Positions 52,790 through 62,332 are shown, counted from the stretch's first letter. The stretch is 64,000 nt of DNA from Pseudomonas tolaasii NCPPB 2192 (GCF_002813445.1 NZ_PHHD01000001.1:6200001-6264000); one strand, 5' to 3'. Notes: a model not told the origin generated them from the letters alone. Program-made: numbers and translations.

Positions 52790-55156
52790 ATGCCCCGTCA
52801 AAGCGACCTGCGTTACACCTTCGAACCGCTGCGCGGCGATCCCTTTGAAGTGGTCTCATTCACCCTTGAAGAAGGCCTGTCCCAACCCTTCAAACTCGAA
52901 CTCGAACTGGTCAGCCATCACCCGGCCATCGACTTCTACCGCATGCTCGACCTGGGCGCACTGTTCACCATTTGGCGCGATGACACCCCGGTGCGCTACG
53001 TCCACGGCCTGGTCAGCCTGTTTCAGCAAGGCGATACCGGCTTTCGCCGCACCCGCTACACCGCCGTGGTCGAACCCACCCTCGCGCGTTTCGGCCTGCG
53101 CTCCAACTGGCGCATCTTCCAGGGCCAGACCGTACCCGACATCATCACCAGCATGCTGGCCGAACAAAAGCTGACCGACATCCGCAGCGAAATCTGCTTC
53201 GACCACCAACCCCGTGAATACTGCGTACAGGCCGGCGAAACCGACCTCGACTTCATCGCCCGCCTGGCCGCCGAAGAAGGCCTGCTCTACACCTTCGAAC
53301 ACCGCGCCGACGGCCACACCCTCGTCCTTACCGACCGCGTCGGTGGGCTGGGCACCATCGGCACCCACACCGATTGCCCGGTGATCTACCAGCCCATGGG
53401 TGGCGGCGATTCCAAAGAACCGGCGTTGAACAGCTTCCACTACACCGAACAAGTGCGCACCGCCGTACAGGTGCAGCGCGACTACACCTTCACCCATCCG
53501 CGCTACAACCAGCAGCACACTGCCACCGGCAATCAGGACCTGAACAACCAGCATAAAGACTACGAACGCTACGACTATCCCGGCCGTTACAAGCGCGATG
53601 TCGCCGGTAAACCCTTCACCAAGACGCGCCTGGCAGCCCTTCGCAATGACGCCAAGCTGGCACACCTGGAAGGCGACGATGAGCGTCTGCAACCGGGGTT
53701 GGCGTTCGACCTGAACGACCACCCGCGTGAGGACTTCAATGATCGCTGGCGCACCATCGCCATCAAGCACGAAGGCAAACAGCACACCAGCTTGCAGGAA
53801 GAATCGTTCGGCAGCGGCCTCGGTACGTCTTACGCGTTGAAAGCCAGCGCCATCCGCTGGACCTCCGATTGGAAAGCGCCGCTGCGCAATAAACCCTGCA
53901 TCGACGGCCCGCAGATTGCCACGGTGGTCGGCCCGCCCGGCGAGGAGATCTATTGCGATGAATGGGGCCGGGTCAAGGTGCAGTTTCCGTGGGACCGCTC
54001 GGACCAAAACAACGACCACAGCTCGTGCTGGATCCGCGTCACCCAGGGCTGGGCCGGAGCAACCTGGGGCTCCATGGCCATCCCGCGGGTGGGTCAGGAA
54101 TTAGTGATCAGCTATCTGGACGGCGATCCAGATCAACCGATCGCCACGGGGACCGCATACCGACAGACCAACCTGCCGCCCTATCAACTGCCCAAACACA
54201 AGACGCGGATGACTATCAAGAGCCGAACCCATAAGGGACCTGGCTTCAACGAGCTGCGCTTTGAGGATGAGTTAGGGCACCAGGAAGTGTTCATCCACGC
54301 TGAAAAAGACAAGAACGTCCATATCAAAAACAACAACGGCATCTTCGTCGGTAACGACCGAAGCAAGAAGGTGGAACACGACGAGCAGGTTGAAATTGGT
54401 CATAACCGCAGCGAGCGAGTAGGTAACGATGAGCACATTTCTATTGCGCAGGATCAGCATCTGCAACTGGGCCGTGATCGAATTCAGACGCTGGGGCGTA
54501 ATCATCACACCAGCATCGGCGGGGATCGGGTCGAGGAAATTGCCAACAACCGGCATGATAAAATTGCCGCTGACCATAACATCCAGATTGGAGGCAGTGC
54601 CGAGTATTCAGTCCAAAATCGCTACTACCTGCGCGCAGGACAGGGCATTGAGCAAAAAACGACCGTGTTCGATGTTTCATCGGGCGAGCGCATTGTTCTG
54701 AGAGCCCCAGGTGGCAGCATCACGATTGATAGCGATGGCATTACCCTTGATGGGCTGACCATCAAGATCAAAGGCCCCGTCACTACAGACGCAATCGGTA
54801 CGGGCCATCCGCTTGGCAGTCCACAATCGCCTCCCCTACCGCTTGGTGCATTCCTGGGACGGTACACGTTGCTGAAGAACGATCAACGTGCTTTCGCAGG
54901 CTATCGATATCGCATCACTGATGGCGCCAGCCTACTGACCGAAGGCCTCACCTGCCCCCAAGGGGGAACTGACTGGACTGTTACCGAGGCATCCAAATCC
55001 GTGCAAGCCCAAAAGGCGATCATGCGCGACGATCAGCGAATCACCGAGGGCTGGCAGCCCTACCTGATGGCTTTCGATGATGAAGCCCCACCCGTAGAGA
55101 CCAAGGTCATGTTTCCTGATGACCTTCTTGCTCATTACAGCGAAGGCCTCGACTGA
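52790..55156 (+). CDS. vgrG: VgrG/TssI spike protein with C-terminal extension
   Basis: A 788-residue VgrG. The gp27-like base is at about 1-360 (RYTFEPLRGDPFEVVSFTLEEGLSQPF; ETDLDFIARLAAEEGLLYTFEH) and the gp5 OB and needle parts at about 370-660 (GPPGEEIYCDEWGRVKVQFPWDR; SSCWIRVTQGWAGATWGSMAIPRVGQE; repeated short beta turns around HIKNNNG, GNDRSKKVEHDEQVEIG). A tail of about 100 residues after KIKGPVTTD begins LPLGAFLGRYTLLKNDQ and is not enzyme-like, so it probably binds the cargo. The stop overlaps the start of the next gene by one base. Confidence 0.95.
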   Translation: MPRQSDLRYTFEPLRGDPFEVVSFTLEEGLSQPFKLELELVSHHPAIDFYRMLDLGALFTIWRDDTPVRYVHGLVSLFQQGDTGFRRTRYTAVVEPTLARFGLRSNWRIFQGQTVPDIITSMLAEQKLTDIRSEICFDHQPREYCVQAGETDLDFIARLAAEEGLLYTFEHRADGHTLVLTDRVGGLGTIGTHTDCPVIYQPMGGGDSKEPALNSFHYTEQVRTAVQVQRDYTFTHPRYNQQHTATGNQDLNNQHKDYERYDYPGRYKRDVAGKPFTKTRLAALRNDAKLAHLEGDDERLQPGLAFDLNDHPREDFNDRWRTIAIKHEGKQHTSLQEESFGSGLGTSYALKASAIRWTSDWKAPLRNKPCIDGPQIATVVGPPGEEIYCDEWGRVKVQFPWDRSDQNNDHSSCWIRVTQGWAGATWGSMAIPRVGQELVISYLDGDPDQPIATGTAYRQTNLPPYQLPKHKTRMTIKSRTHKGPGFNELRFEDELGHQEVFIHAEKDKNVHIKNNNGIFVGNDRSKKVEHDEQVEIGHNRSERVGNDEHISIAQDQHLQLGRDRIQTLGRNHHTSIGGDRVEEIANNRHDKIAADHNIQIGGSAEYSVQNRYYLRAGQGIEQKTTVFDVSSGERIVLRAPGGSITIDSDGITLDGLTIKIKGPVTTDAIGTGHPLGSPQSPPLPLGAFLGRYTLLKNDQRAFAGYRYRITDGASLLTEGLTCPQGGTDWTVTEASKSVQAQKAIMRDDQRITEGWQPYLMAFDDEAPPVETKVMFPDDLLAHYSEGLD

Positions 55157-56034
55157 TGCCAGTAGCCCCCATCGCCCGAACGCTCGCTCACGTTATCGAC
55201 AAAGCCTATCGGGCCTACCGAGCAAACCAGGCTTATGAGAACGCCAAGACTGCCACCGAACTGGCCCGGCTCGCTGTAGAGATTAACGAGCGAAGAAAGC
55301 AGATTAAAAAAGTTCTTCAAGACACTATCGAAGCAATGGCGCGTGAAATCGACCTCAAAAGCTCCACGTTTGCCGCAGTAGACCGGGGGGGCAATAGCAC
55401 GGTTTCTCGAAGAGGTCAGGAGAACGTGAATTTCAAGGAATACATCGAACGTAAAGTGCCTTTTCGCCCCGCTATCAGCCAAGTCTGCACAGTCGCCCTG
55501 CAGGTGCCGATCAAGGTGCCACGCCGCATTCGCAAGAAGATCGCTGGCGACAGAGTGGAAACCACGATTGAGGTTGCACTCAAGCAGTTCACGGCCTCGC
55601 TGTTCTTTGAGTCCGTGGACGAGGCGCTGCAATGGAGAAGCCCGCTCAAGGCCGAGCCAAATTACAACCAAAGCAGCCAAAAAGCGTTGCTTGGCGATCC
55701 AGCGACTCGCCCCAAAAGGTTTGGCAGCGCGATCCAGCCATTCTGGCCTCGCCCGCGCGCTCTGGCACCTGATCTGGTGGTAGTGGAATACCGCCAGGAA
55801 CCCTTTGAGATCGAAAACGTATTTGCGGCGGTCGAGATCAAGTTTCCAGGGGATTGGGTAAAACACAAACAAATAGAGCAATACGCTGAGCTTATGCAGC
55901 CGAGAACTGGAGCCAACCGAAAAAAGATTGGGCACGAGAAAGTGGCCTTGCTACGCGTTCCGGAAGATTGCACCGGTTTTAATGCAGATGAAAAAAAATC
56001 CACGCCAACCGAGCAGTCACGGAAGAAGAAATAA
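55156..56034 (+). CDS. VRR-NUC nuclease, probable type VI DNase effector
   Basis: A 292-residue protein with a helical N-terminus (about 10-65, YENAKTATELARLAVEINER) and a C-terminal VRR-NUC domain of the PD-(D/E)xK kind. Asp206 is in LAPDLVVVEY, Glu227-x-Lys229 in AAVEIKFPGD, and Gln239 and Gln242-Tyr243 in KHKQIEQYAEL. It overlaps vgrG by one base (ATGA-type coupling) and precedes a DUF3396 protein by two bases, the usual toxin-then-immunity order. VRR-NUC toxins of type VI systems cut DNA in rival cells. The Lys-rich tail (KKK) could aid nucleic-acid binding. A repair role is less likely given the context. Confidence 0.85.
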   Translation: MPVAPIARTLAHVIDKAYRAYRANQAYENAKTATELARLAVEINERRKQIKKVLQDTIEAMAREIDLKSSTFAAVDRGGNSTVSRRGQENVNFKEYIERKVPFRPAISQVCTVALQVPIKVPRRIRKKIAGDRVETTIEVALKQFTASLFFESVDEALQWRSPLKAEPNYNQSSQKALLGDPATRPKRFGSAIQPFWPRPRALAPDLVVVEYRQEPFEIENVFAAVEIKFPGDWVKHKQIEQYAELMQPRTGANRKKIGHEKVALLRVPEDCTGFNADEKKSTPTEQSRKKK

Positions 56035-56036
56035 TC

Positions 56037-57602
56037 ATGAGCACTACTCATCAGATGTTTACCGCCGAAGAGCGAGACTTGTTTGTCGAGCTGCTTAAGG
56101 AGTGGCCAAACTCCGAATCAGGCACGGAGGAGGCTTCACACGCCGTCAGCCCTTTCATCAACTTCTATTTCCCCCCTACGCCGGACAAACACCAAGAAGA
56201 TGCGCTGCTGATGGTGGATATCCACGAAGCCTTCGAACAACTTCTTGGCAAGCCGTACACCGTTGGCACCCACCCAATTTCGGAACGCCCACACCCCTAC
56301 GGCTCATCACGCCTGCCGGACCTGCGTGAACAGGCCAGGAAGAGTTTCGACGACGAACCCTTTGCTTTCAATTTTACCGACGAAAAAAATCATGCCTCGT
56401 CACCGACGACAGCAGGATATTTCTGGCACACATGGTTCAAAAGATACGAAGGAAGAGAAACCGCGTACTCCTCAATCACGTTCTATTACCGTTGGCAATG
56501 GTGGCTGGACAACCGCGAAGCATGGCGCCGCTTTGTGCTCAAGACCATTGACCTGCTGAAGGCTCATCAGGTCTACAGCGGCTTCGCCATGGCCAACCCG
56601 CTTGAATTTGGTACGCGATCAGCCGTCACCACTTGGGAGCGAGCACTAACCCCCAGTTTCTACGGTCTGGATATCGATTACGCTTTTAGTATGCGCGGCG
56701 AACTGCTCGACGGCATCCGCCCTCCCACCTGGGCCTTCCTGCTCGCCGACCACTGGCGCGAAAAACTTGACCTGACCCGCGAGCAAATACGTACGGCGCT
56801 GTCTCACCCACGCATCAGCATCACCGAATTACAGAGCGGCCAATGGATCGAATTGGGCGAACAGCCAGAGTTGTATCCGGTTGAAAAAGGTATGCCCGAA
56901 CTGCCCATGCTCTTGAACAAACTGCTCAAGCCGATCCGCAACGACGACTTGGGATTGCTGGGCTTCGGCCAATGGGACGGCGACCCCAACGAGCGTTTTA
57001 CCGATGCTGACAGCCGGCGCTGGATGGCCCGCTTTGACGCTGACAGCGATTGGCCTACGCCAGCAACGCGCTTCATCGCTCCATTGCCCATGCCTTCTGC
57101 CCAAATCCCTGCACCGATGCCTTTACGCGTGGTGCCGGGAACAGCTTGCATTCAAGCCGGATGGTGGCTGGTTCCAGGGCAGGCGCACACCCGTCGAGCC
57201 TTCAAACAGGGCGAGATCATGCCAGACCTCGATACGGCACCCATAGACGATCTGGTGACATGGCAGCGTGACCTTGATCAAACACCACCAGCGCCTGCCC
57301 GCTATGCCAACACCCATGAACCGGCTCCTCGTGCAGGACGCTGGGAAGTTGAAAACAACCCATTCGTCGCACACGAAGTTCAGTTGAATGAACCGCTCCC
57401 CACCCATGAAGGCCGTGTCGTGCGCTGGCACTGGACGGTCAGCGGTATGCGCGCGAACAGCGGTCAGCCCTGTCCGTATCCGGGCACTTGGATATGTGAA
57501 TATAAACCGGGGAACCAGCAAGTCATTGAGCACGGCGTTCTGATGCCGACCGTGGAGGGTGAGAGAGTCGTCTGGCGCTGGATGGGACTGCAGCCATTGT
57601 GA
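56037..57602 (+). CDS. DUF3396-type immunity protein with repeated C-terminal motif
   Basis: A 521-residue protein. Residues about 30-330 match the DUF3396/type VI immunity family (SSITFYYRWQWWLDNREAWRRF, PTWAFLLADHWREKLDL, ITELQSGQWIELGEQPELY). Residues about 360-521 hold two copies of a motif G-x-x-C-x-x-x-G-x-W followed by G-x-x-M-P: Cys371 to Pro396 and Cys479 to Pro504, each 25 residues apart. No signal or membrane segment, so cytoplasmic, as expected for protection from a DNase. It starts two bases after the nuclease stop. It is larger than single-domain immunity proteins. Confidence 0.82.
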   Translation: MSTTHQMFTAEERDLFVELLKEWPNSESGTEEASHAVSPFINFYFPPTPDKHQEDALLMVDIHEAFEQLLGKPYTVGTHPISERPHPYGSSRLPDLREQARKSFDDEPFAFNFTDEKNHASSPTTAGYFWHTWFKRYEGRETAYSSITFYYRWQWWLDNREAWRRFVLKTIDLLKAHQVYSGFAMANPLEFGTRSAVTTWERALTPSFYGLDIDYAFSMRGELLDGIRPPTWAFLLADHWREKLDLTREQIRTALSHPRISITELQSGQWIELGEQPELYPVEKGMPELPMLLNKLLKPIRNDDLGLLGFGQWDGDPNERFTDADSRRWMARFDADSDWPTPATRFIAPLPMPSAQIPAPMPLRVVPGTACIQAGWWLVPGQAHTRRAFKQGEIMPDLDTAPIDDLVTWQRDLDQTPPAPARYANTHEPAPRAGRWEVENNPFVAHEVQLNEPLPTHEGRVVRWHWTVSGMRANSGQPCPYPGTWICEYKPGNQQVIEHGVLMPTVEGERVVWRWMGLQPL

Positions 57603-57820
57603 TAGCGACAGATAGCAGCCTATATGACAGCTCTTCGGCATCCGCCCCCTCCGGCAATCATCTTGCCTTCAGCCCTGTGTTTCCCACAGGAAGCCCTGGC
57701 GGGTGCCTCATCGAGGCAAGTGGATTTCAGCAGTTTCACCGGATGCCGCAAAAAGTGGGCCCTGTGCGGAATCTGCGCTTGGCCCAAGCGATAACTACAT
57801 GCTGAAACGCGCACAAAAAA

Positions 57821-57851
57821 AACGCCGATCATTTCTGATCGGCGTTTTCGT
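57821..57851 (-). terminator. Rho-independent terminator of the tRNA-Gly/Glu transcript
   Basis: AACGCCGATCA and TGATCGGCGTT form an eleven-base stem around TTTC. On the minus strand eight T follow, so it ends the tRNA transcript. On the plus strand a weaker TTTTC allows it to stop the type VI operon too. The stretch 57603-57820 shows no gene. Confidence 0.88.
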
Positions 57852-57857
57852 TGAATA

Positions 57858-57933
<76 letters not shown>

Positions 57934-57936
57934 AAA

Positions 57937-58012
57937 TGGCGTCCCCTAGGGGACTCGAACCCCTGTTACCGCCGTGAAAGGGCGGTGTCCTAGGCCACTA
58001 GACGAAGGGGAC
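57937..58012 (-). tRNA. tRNA-Glu (TTC), copy 1
   Basis: Cloverleaf of 76 bases with encoded CCA, acceptor GTCCCCT/AGGGGAC, anticodon TTC (CCTTTCACGG) and T-loop GGTTCGAGTC. It is three bases upstream of tRNA-Gly in the transcript. Confidence 0.96.
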
Positions 58013-58116
58013 ACACAACTGAAACACATGGTGTGTATTTCAGTGTCCAGAGATTAAACCCGAAGGTTACGCCCTGGTTTCACTCAGTGCCGCCCGAGAG
58101 CAACACTGCTTAAATT

Positions 58117-58192
<76 letters not shown>

Positions 58193-58196
58193 ATAT

Positions 58197-58272
58197 TGGC
58201 GTCCCCTAGGGGACTCGAACCCCTGTTACCGCCGTGAAAGGGCGGTGTCCTAGGCCACTAGACGAAGGGGAC
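58197..58272 (-). tRNA. tRNA-Glu (TTC), copy 2
   Basis: Identical to copy 1. It is the first tRNA of the cluster, so the cluster promoter should lie in 58273-58400 on the minus strand. Confidence 0.96.
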
Positions 58273-58629
58273 ACACGTACAACATTCACTCCCTACCGCG
58301 TTTCGCTGTGTGCTTTACGCTGTAAGTGGCGCGCATTCTATGGATGGATTGAAAGGTCGTCAACCCCCAAGGATAAATTTATTTAAATCAATGACTTCCC
58401 CCCTCTTTCCAGCCCTTTGCGGGGGCTTGGCCCGTCCGGACCTTGACGCCTATATTCTGGCGCCCGACAAGGCGCTATAGTTCGCACACGCAAATGATGG
58501 CAATGTGCATCTACGCAGGGAACGCTTACCTATATAGAAGAAACTACCTGGGCACTGGTCGAACAATCCTATCCGCCGGATGGCCCAGTCACTACACTCA
58601 ACAGCAAACCCTATAAAGAGGTCACACCG
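58273..58629. other. Divergent promoter region, no gene seen
   Basis: About 357 bases between the tRNA cluster and the membrane-protein gene. It contains GC-rich GGCGCCCGACAAGGCGC (a possible hairpin near 58459-58473) and an AT-rich part near 58370-58390 likely to belong to the tRNA promoter. No coding frame is supported. Confidence 0.45.
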
Positions 58630-59400
58630 GTGACACCACTCATGATCACCCTGCTGGTAGTAGCCGGGATCGTAATACTGATCGCCATTGGCTACATGAA
58701 CCACGTGGTGGAAAACAACAAACTGGAAAAGAAGCGCACCGAGATCGAGCTCAATGACCGGCTGCGTCGCTGCGGTGAAATCACCGAGACCTTCCCCGGC
58801 CAACTGATGACCCCGGCGCTCAAACTGTTGCTCACCCGTCTGGAGCTCAACGTCAACCAGCGCTTGCTGGCGCTCAACAAATCCAGTGCCGCGTTCAAGG
58901 CGCGCATTACCGAGTTGAACACGCTAGTGGCCCAGGGCGAATCGATCCCGGTAACCAACCCGCCCTCCCCGATCCAGACCGAAGCCAAGGCCAAGGACGT
59001 CCGCTTCCTGCTCGAAGCCTTGCACGGTCAGGTCACCCGCGCCGCCCAGGACGGTTTCCTGCCAGCCAATGAGGCCAAGCACTGGATCCGCGAAATTCGC
59101 CACATCCTGGTGCTGCTGCACATCGAATTCTTCAACAACCTCGGCCAACACGCCCTGCAGCAGGGTCAGCCCGGCCAGGCGCGTCTGGCGTTCGAGCGTG
59201 GCGTGCAGTACTTGCGCAAACAACCGGAACCGGTGGTCTACAGCGCACAGCTGCAATTGCTGGAGAAACAGCTGGACCGCGCCAACTCCACCGTGCTGAC
59301 CAACAGCAAGCCGGCCGAAGACGAGGTCAACGAACTGACCGAAGGCCTGAAAGTGGTCGACGCCGACGCGGACTGGAAGAAGAAAGTCATCTACGACTGA
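58630..59400 (+). CDS. Membrane-anchored helical protein, conserved hypothetical
   Basis: A 256-residue protein with one N-terminal membrane helix (MITLLVVAGIVILIAIGYM) and a long cytoplasmic helical part (ENNKLEKKRTEIELNDRLRRCGEI; LGQHALQQGQPGQARLAFERGVQYLRKQ, TPR-like; ELTEGLKVVDADADWKKKVIYD). GAGG lies about nine bases before the GTG at 58630, supporting that start; an ATG at 58642 is the alternative. It is conserved in pseudomonads in my recollection but without a known function. The TPR-like stretch suggests protein binding. Confidence 0.82.
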   Translation: MTPLMITLLVVAGIVILIAIGYMNHVVENNKLEKKRTEIELNDRLRRCGEITETFPGQLMTPALKLLLTRLELNVNQRLLALNKSSAAFKARITELNTLVAQGESIPVTNPPSPIQTEAKAKDVRFLLEALHGQVTRAAQDGFLPANEAKHWIREIRHILVLLHIEFFNNLGQHALQQGQPGQARLAFERGVQYLRKQPEPVVYSAQLQLLEKQLDRANSTVLTNSKPAEDEVNELTEGLKVVDADADWKKKVIYD

Positions 59401-59516
59401 TCCCGCCTCTGCCCATGTGGCGAGATTCTCGCCACATGCCATCAAATTGCATCTATCCCCCCGCCCCCGACTAGCGTAAAAAAGTGCCCCTCACTCCGTG
59501 AAGCCAGAGGCCTGAT

Positions 59517-60329
59517 ATGCCCGTCGCCGTGATTGATGGACAACCGCTGCATTATGTTGACGTGGGCACCGGCCCCGTCGTTCTGCTGGGCTCAAGTTAC
59601 CTGTGGGGCCAGGAGATGTGGGCCCCGCAAATCGAGGCCCTGTCGCAACAGTACCGAGTGATCGTTCCGGAACTGTGGGGCCATGGCGAATCGGGCCCGT
59701 TGCCCGCGCAAACCGGTTCCCTGGACGACCTGGCACGCCAAAACCTGGCGCTGCTCGACCATCTCGACATCGCCCAGGTCAACCTGGTCGGCCTGTCGGT
59801 GGGCGGCATGTGGGGCGCGCGCCTGGCCCTGCTGGCCCCTGAGCGCATGAACAGCGTGGTGCTGATGGACACGCACCTGGGCGCCGAGCCCGAGACCACG
59901 CGCCAGTACTACTTTTCGCTGTTCAAGATGATCGAAGACGCCGGCGCCATTCCCGAGCCGTTGCTGGATGTGGTCGCGCCGATCTTCTTCCGTCCCGGCA
60001 TCGACCGCGAATCCGCGCTGTACCAGGACTACCGCAAAGCCTTGCAGGGTTTTTCCCGGGAACGCCTGCTGAACAGCATCGTGCCGCTGGGCCGCATCAT
60101 CTTCAGCCGCGCCGACATTCTGGACCAACTGCCACGCCTGGATGCCGATACCACACTGGTCATGTGCGGCGAGCAAGACAAACCCCGTCCGCCCGCCGAA
60201 TCCCGGGAAATGGCCGAATTGATTGGCTGCAGCCTGATCCTGATCCCCGAAGCCGGGCATATTTCCGCCCGTGAGAACCCGGACTTCGTCAACGAAGCGC
60301 TGCTGACCTTCCTCGCCAACAACGCCTGA
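59517..60329 (+). CDS. Alpha/beta hydrolase
   Basis: A 270-residue hydrolase with Ser94 in the elbow GLSVGG, a probable Asp in CGEQDKPRPP (about residue 221) and His in PEAGHISARENP (about 248). The pattern PELWGHGESGPLP after the second strand is that of the serine esterase/lactonase branch close to 3-oxoadipate enol-lactonase-like proteins. No signal, so cytoplasmic. It stands alone between the membrane-protein gene and the convergent chemoreceptor gene. The substrate is unknown. Confidence 0.88.
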   Translation: MPVAVIDGQPLHYVDVGTGPVVLLGSSYLWGQEMWAPQIEALSQQYRVIVPELWGHGESGPLPAQTGSLDDLARQNLALLDHLDIAQVNLVGLSVGGMWGARLALLAPERMNSVVLMDTHLGAEPETTRQYYFSLFKMIEDAGAIPEPLLDVVAPIFFRPGIDRESALYQDYRKALQGFSRERLLNSIVPLGRIIFSRADILDQLPRLDADTTLVMCGEQDKPRPPAESREMAELIGCSLILIPEAGHISARENPDFVNEALLTFLANNA

Positions 60330-60364
60330 CGCTTTCGCCTGTGAGCGCCGCCTTCAAGCGGCGA

Positions 60365-62332
60365 TTACAGGCGAAAGTGCCTCACCATCCCCTTCAGTTC
60401 CGCCCCCAACTGCGCCAGTTGAATACTCGACGCGGCGTTACCCTGCATGCTCAACGCCGACTGATCGGCACTCGCCCGGATACTGGTGACACTGCGGTTG
60501 ATCTCTTCGGCCACCGAGCTTTGCTCTTCGGCCGCGGCCGCGATTTGCTGGTTCATTTGCTGAATCAACGACACGGCCGCTGCGATGCTGCCCAACGCGC
60601 TTTCCGTTTCCAGCGCGTCGCTCACCGCCAGTTTCACCAGCTCGCCGCTTTGCTGGATCTGCTGGACAGAGGAATGCGCGGCATTGCGCAAAGTGCTGAC
60701 CAGGCGCTCGATCTCTTCCGTGGATTGTTGCGTACGCTTGGCCAGCGCCCGCACCTCATCGGCCACCACCGCAAAGCCCCGGCCTTGCTCGCCCGCGCGG
60801 GCCGCCTCAATCGCCGCATTGAGCGCCAGCAAGTTGGTCTGTTCGGCCACACTTTTGATCACACTCAATACGGTGCCGATGTGCTGAATTTCCGCGCTGA
60901 GGCTTTCGATGCTCGCGCTTGCACTGGTGCTGGAGGCCGCCAGCAGCTCAATGCGCTGCAGGCTCTGACGCACCACCTGCTGGCCGCTGTCGACCTTGTC
61001 GTCGGCAGTCTGCGCGGCCTGCGCGGCCTCTTCGGCGTTGCGGGCCACGTCGTGAACGGTGGCGGTCATCTGATTCATGGCCGTGGCGACTTGTTCGGTT
61101 TCTTCTTTCTGGCTGCTGACTTCGACGTTGGTCTGCTCAGTCACCCCTGACAACGATTGCGCCGAGCTGGCCAATTGCTCGATGCCCGCCTGCAGCCCGC
61201 TGACCATATGGCTCAGGCCATTGCCCATCTGCTGCATGGCTTGCATCAACTGGCCGATTTCATCACGACGGTTGACCTCCATGCGCCCGCTCAGGTCGCC
61301 GGAAGCAATCTGTTGCGCCACGGCAATCACGCTGCGCAGGGGCGCAACGATCAGCCGGGTGATCACCCACGCCGCAATCAACCCCACCAGCAGCGCCAGG
61401 GCGGACGAGCCGATAATCAGCAGCGCGCTTTTCTTCAATTGCGCCTGCATCGAGTCGTCTTCGGCGGCATACGCCTGGTCGACCCGGCTGACCACCTCAT
61501 CGGCGCGGTCATGCAACTGCTTGTAGACGACCTTTTCCTGCGCCAGCAGCCCGGTGTATTCGCCGAGCTTTTCGCTGAACGAGGCAATATGCCCGGCCAC
61601 CTCATTGAGCACAGTCTGATAACCCGCATCCTTGACCGCGGTTTTCAATTGTTCGACCTGCGCGAGCGCCTGGTCGGCCTGTTCGATCTTGCCCTGTTCG
61701 GCGTTGTCCGCATCGGCCTTGCGGCTCTGATCCAGGCGCACCCGCGCTTCGTTCATGGCCTGCAACATCAGGCGCGACACCTGGCTGACCTGCCCGGCCT
61801 GCTCGATAAACTCGGCGCCGTCTTTACCCTGGCTTTCCTTGAGGCCATAACCGCCGTCGTCGGCCAGACCCGCCTGCAGCACGTCAAGGTTATTGGCCAC
61901 GCTGGACACAGACCAACTGGCCATTTCCAGCGCGAGGTCTTTGGTTTGAGTCAACTCGACAAACTCGTCGAACGCCTTGCGGTACGCCGCCAGCGCGTGT
62001 TCAACGTCAGTCATCACCGGCACGTTGGCGGCAGACTGAGCCTTGAGCGTAGCCGCCAGCGCCGCGAGGGCATCCACGCTTTCATGCAGGGCATCGACGG
62101 ACTTGGGGTCGGCGTGCAGCGCGTAATCCTGCTCGATCAAGCGCACCTTGAGCAGGCCGCTGTTGAGCGAGGACATCGCCTTGAGGCCCTCGAACCGCTG
62201 GCCAACGGTTTGCAGGGACCACACGCCAATGGCCGCCACCAACGCCGTGAGCAGCAGCACCAGAAGGAAGCCCAAGCCCAGTTTTTTCGCCATACCAAGG
62301 TTGGCAAAACGTCGTTGCACGGCCGAAATCAT
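60365..62332 (-). CDS. Methyl-accepting chemotaxis protein
   Basis: A 655-residue chemoreceptor. Helix 1 (LGLGFLLVLLLTALVAAIGVWSL), a long periplasmic helical-bimodular-type sensor (about 45-300), helix 2 (SALLIIGSSALALLVGLIAAWVITRLIV), a HAMP domain (PLRSVIAVAQQIASGDLSGRMEVNRRDEIGQL) and the signalling tip with the hairpin EQTNLLALNAAIEAARAGEQGRGFAVVADEVRALA follow in order. The ATG at 62332 (MISAVQRRF) gives the usual N-terminus; the frame continues 33 codons further up. The double-length sensor fits HBM-type receptors for carboxylates or amines. The ligand is unknown. Confidence 0.94.
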   Translation of the reverse strand: MISAVQRRFANLGMAKKLGLGFLLVLLLTALVAAIGVWSLQTVGQRFEGLKAMSSLNSGLLKVRLIEQDYALHADPKSVDALHESVDALAALAATLKAQSAANVPVMTDVEHALAAYRKAFDEFVELTQTKDLALEMASWSVSSVANNLDVLQAGLADDGGYGLKESQGKDGAEFIEQAGQVSQVSRLMLQAMNEARVRLDQSRKADADNAEQGKIEQADQALAQVEQLKTAVKDAGYQTVLNEVAGHIASFSEKLGEYTGLLAQEKVVYKQLHDRADEVVSRVDQAYAAEDDSMQAQLKKSALLIIGSSALALLVGLIAAWVITRLIVAPLRSVIAVAQQIASGDLSGRMEVNRRDEIGQLMQAMQQMGNGLSHMVSGLQAGIEQLASSAQSLSGVTEQTNVEVSSQKEETEQVATAMNQMTATVHDVARNAEEAAQAAQTADDKVDSGQQVVRQSLQRIELLAASSTSASASIESLSAEIQHIGTVLSVIKSVAEQTNLLALNAAIEAARAGEQGRGFAVVADEVRALAKRTQQSTEEIERLVSTLRNAAHSSVQQIQQSGELVKLAVSDALETESALGSIAAAVSLIQQMNQQIAAAAEEQSSVAEEINRSVTSIRASADQSALSMQGNAASSIQLAQLGAELKGMVRHFRL

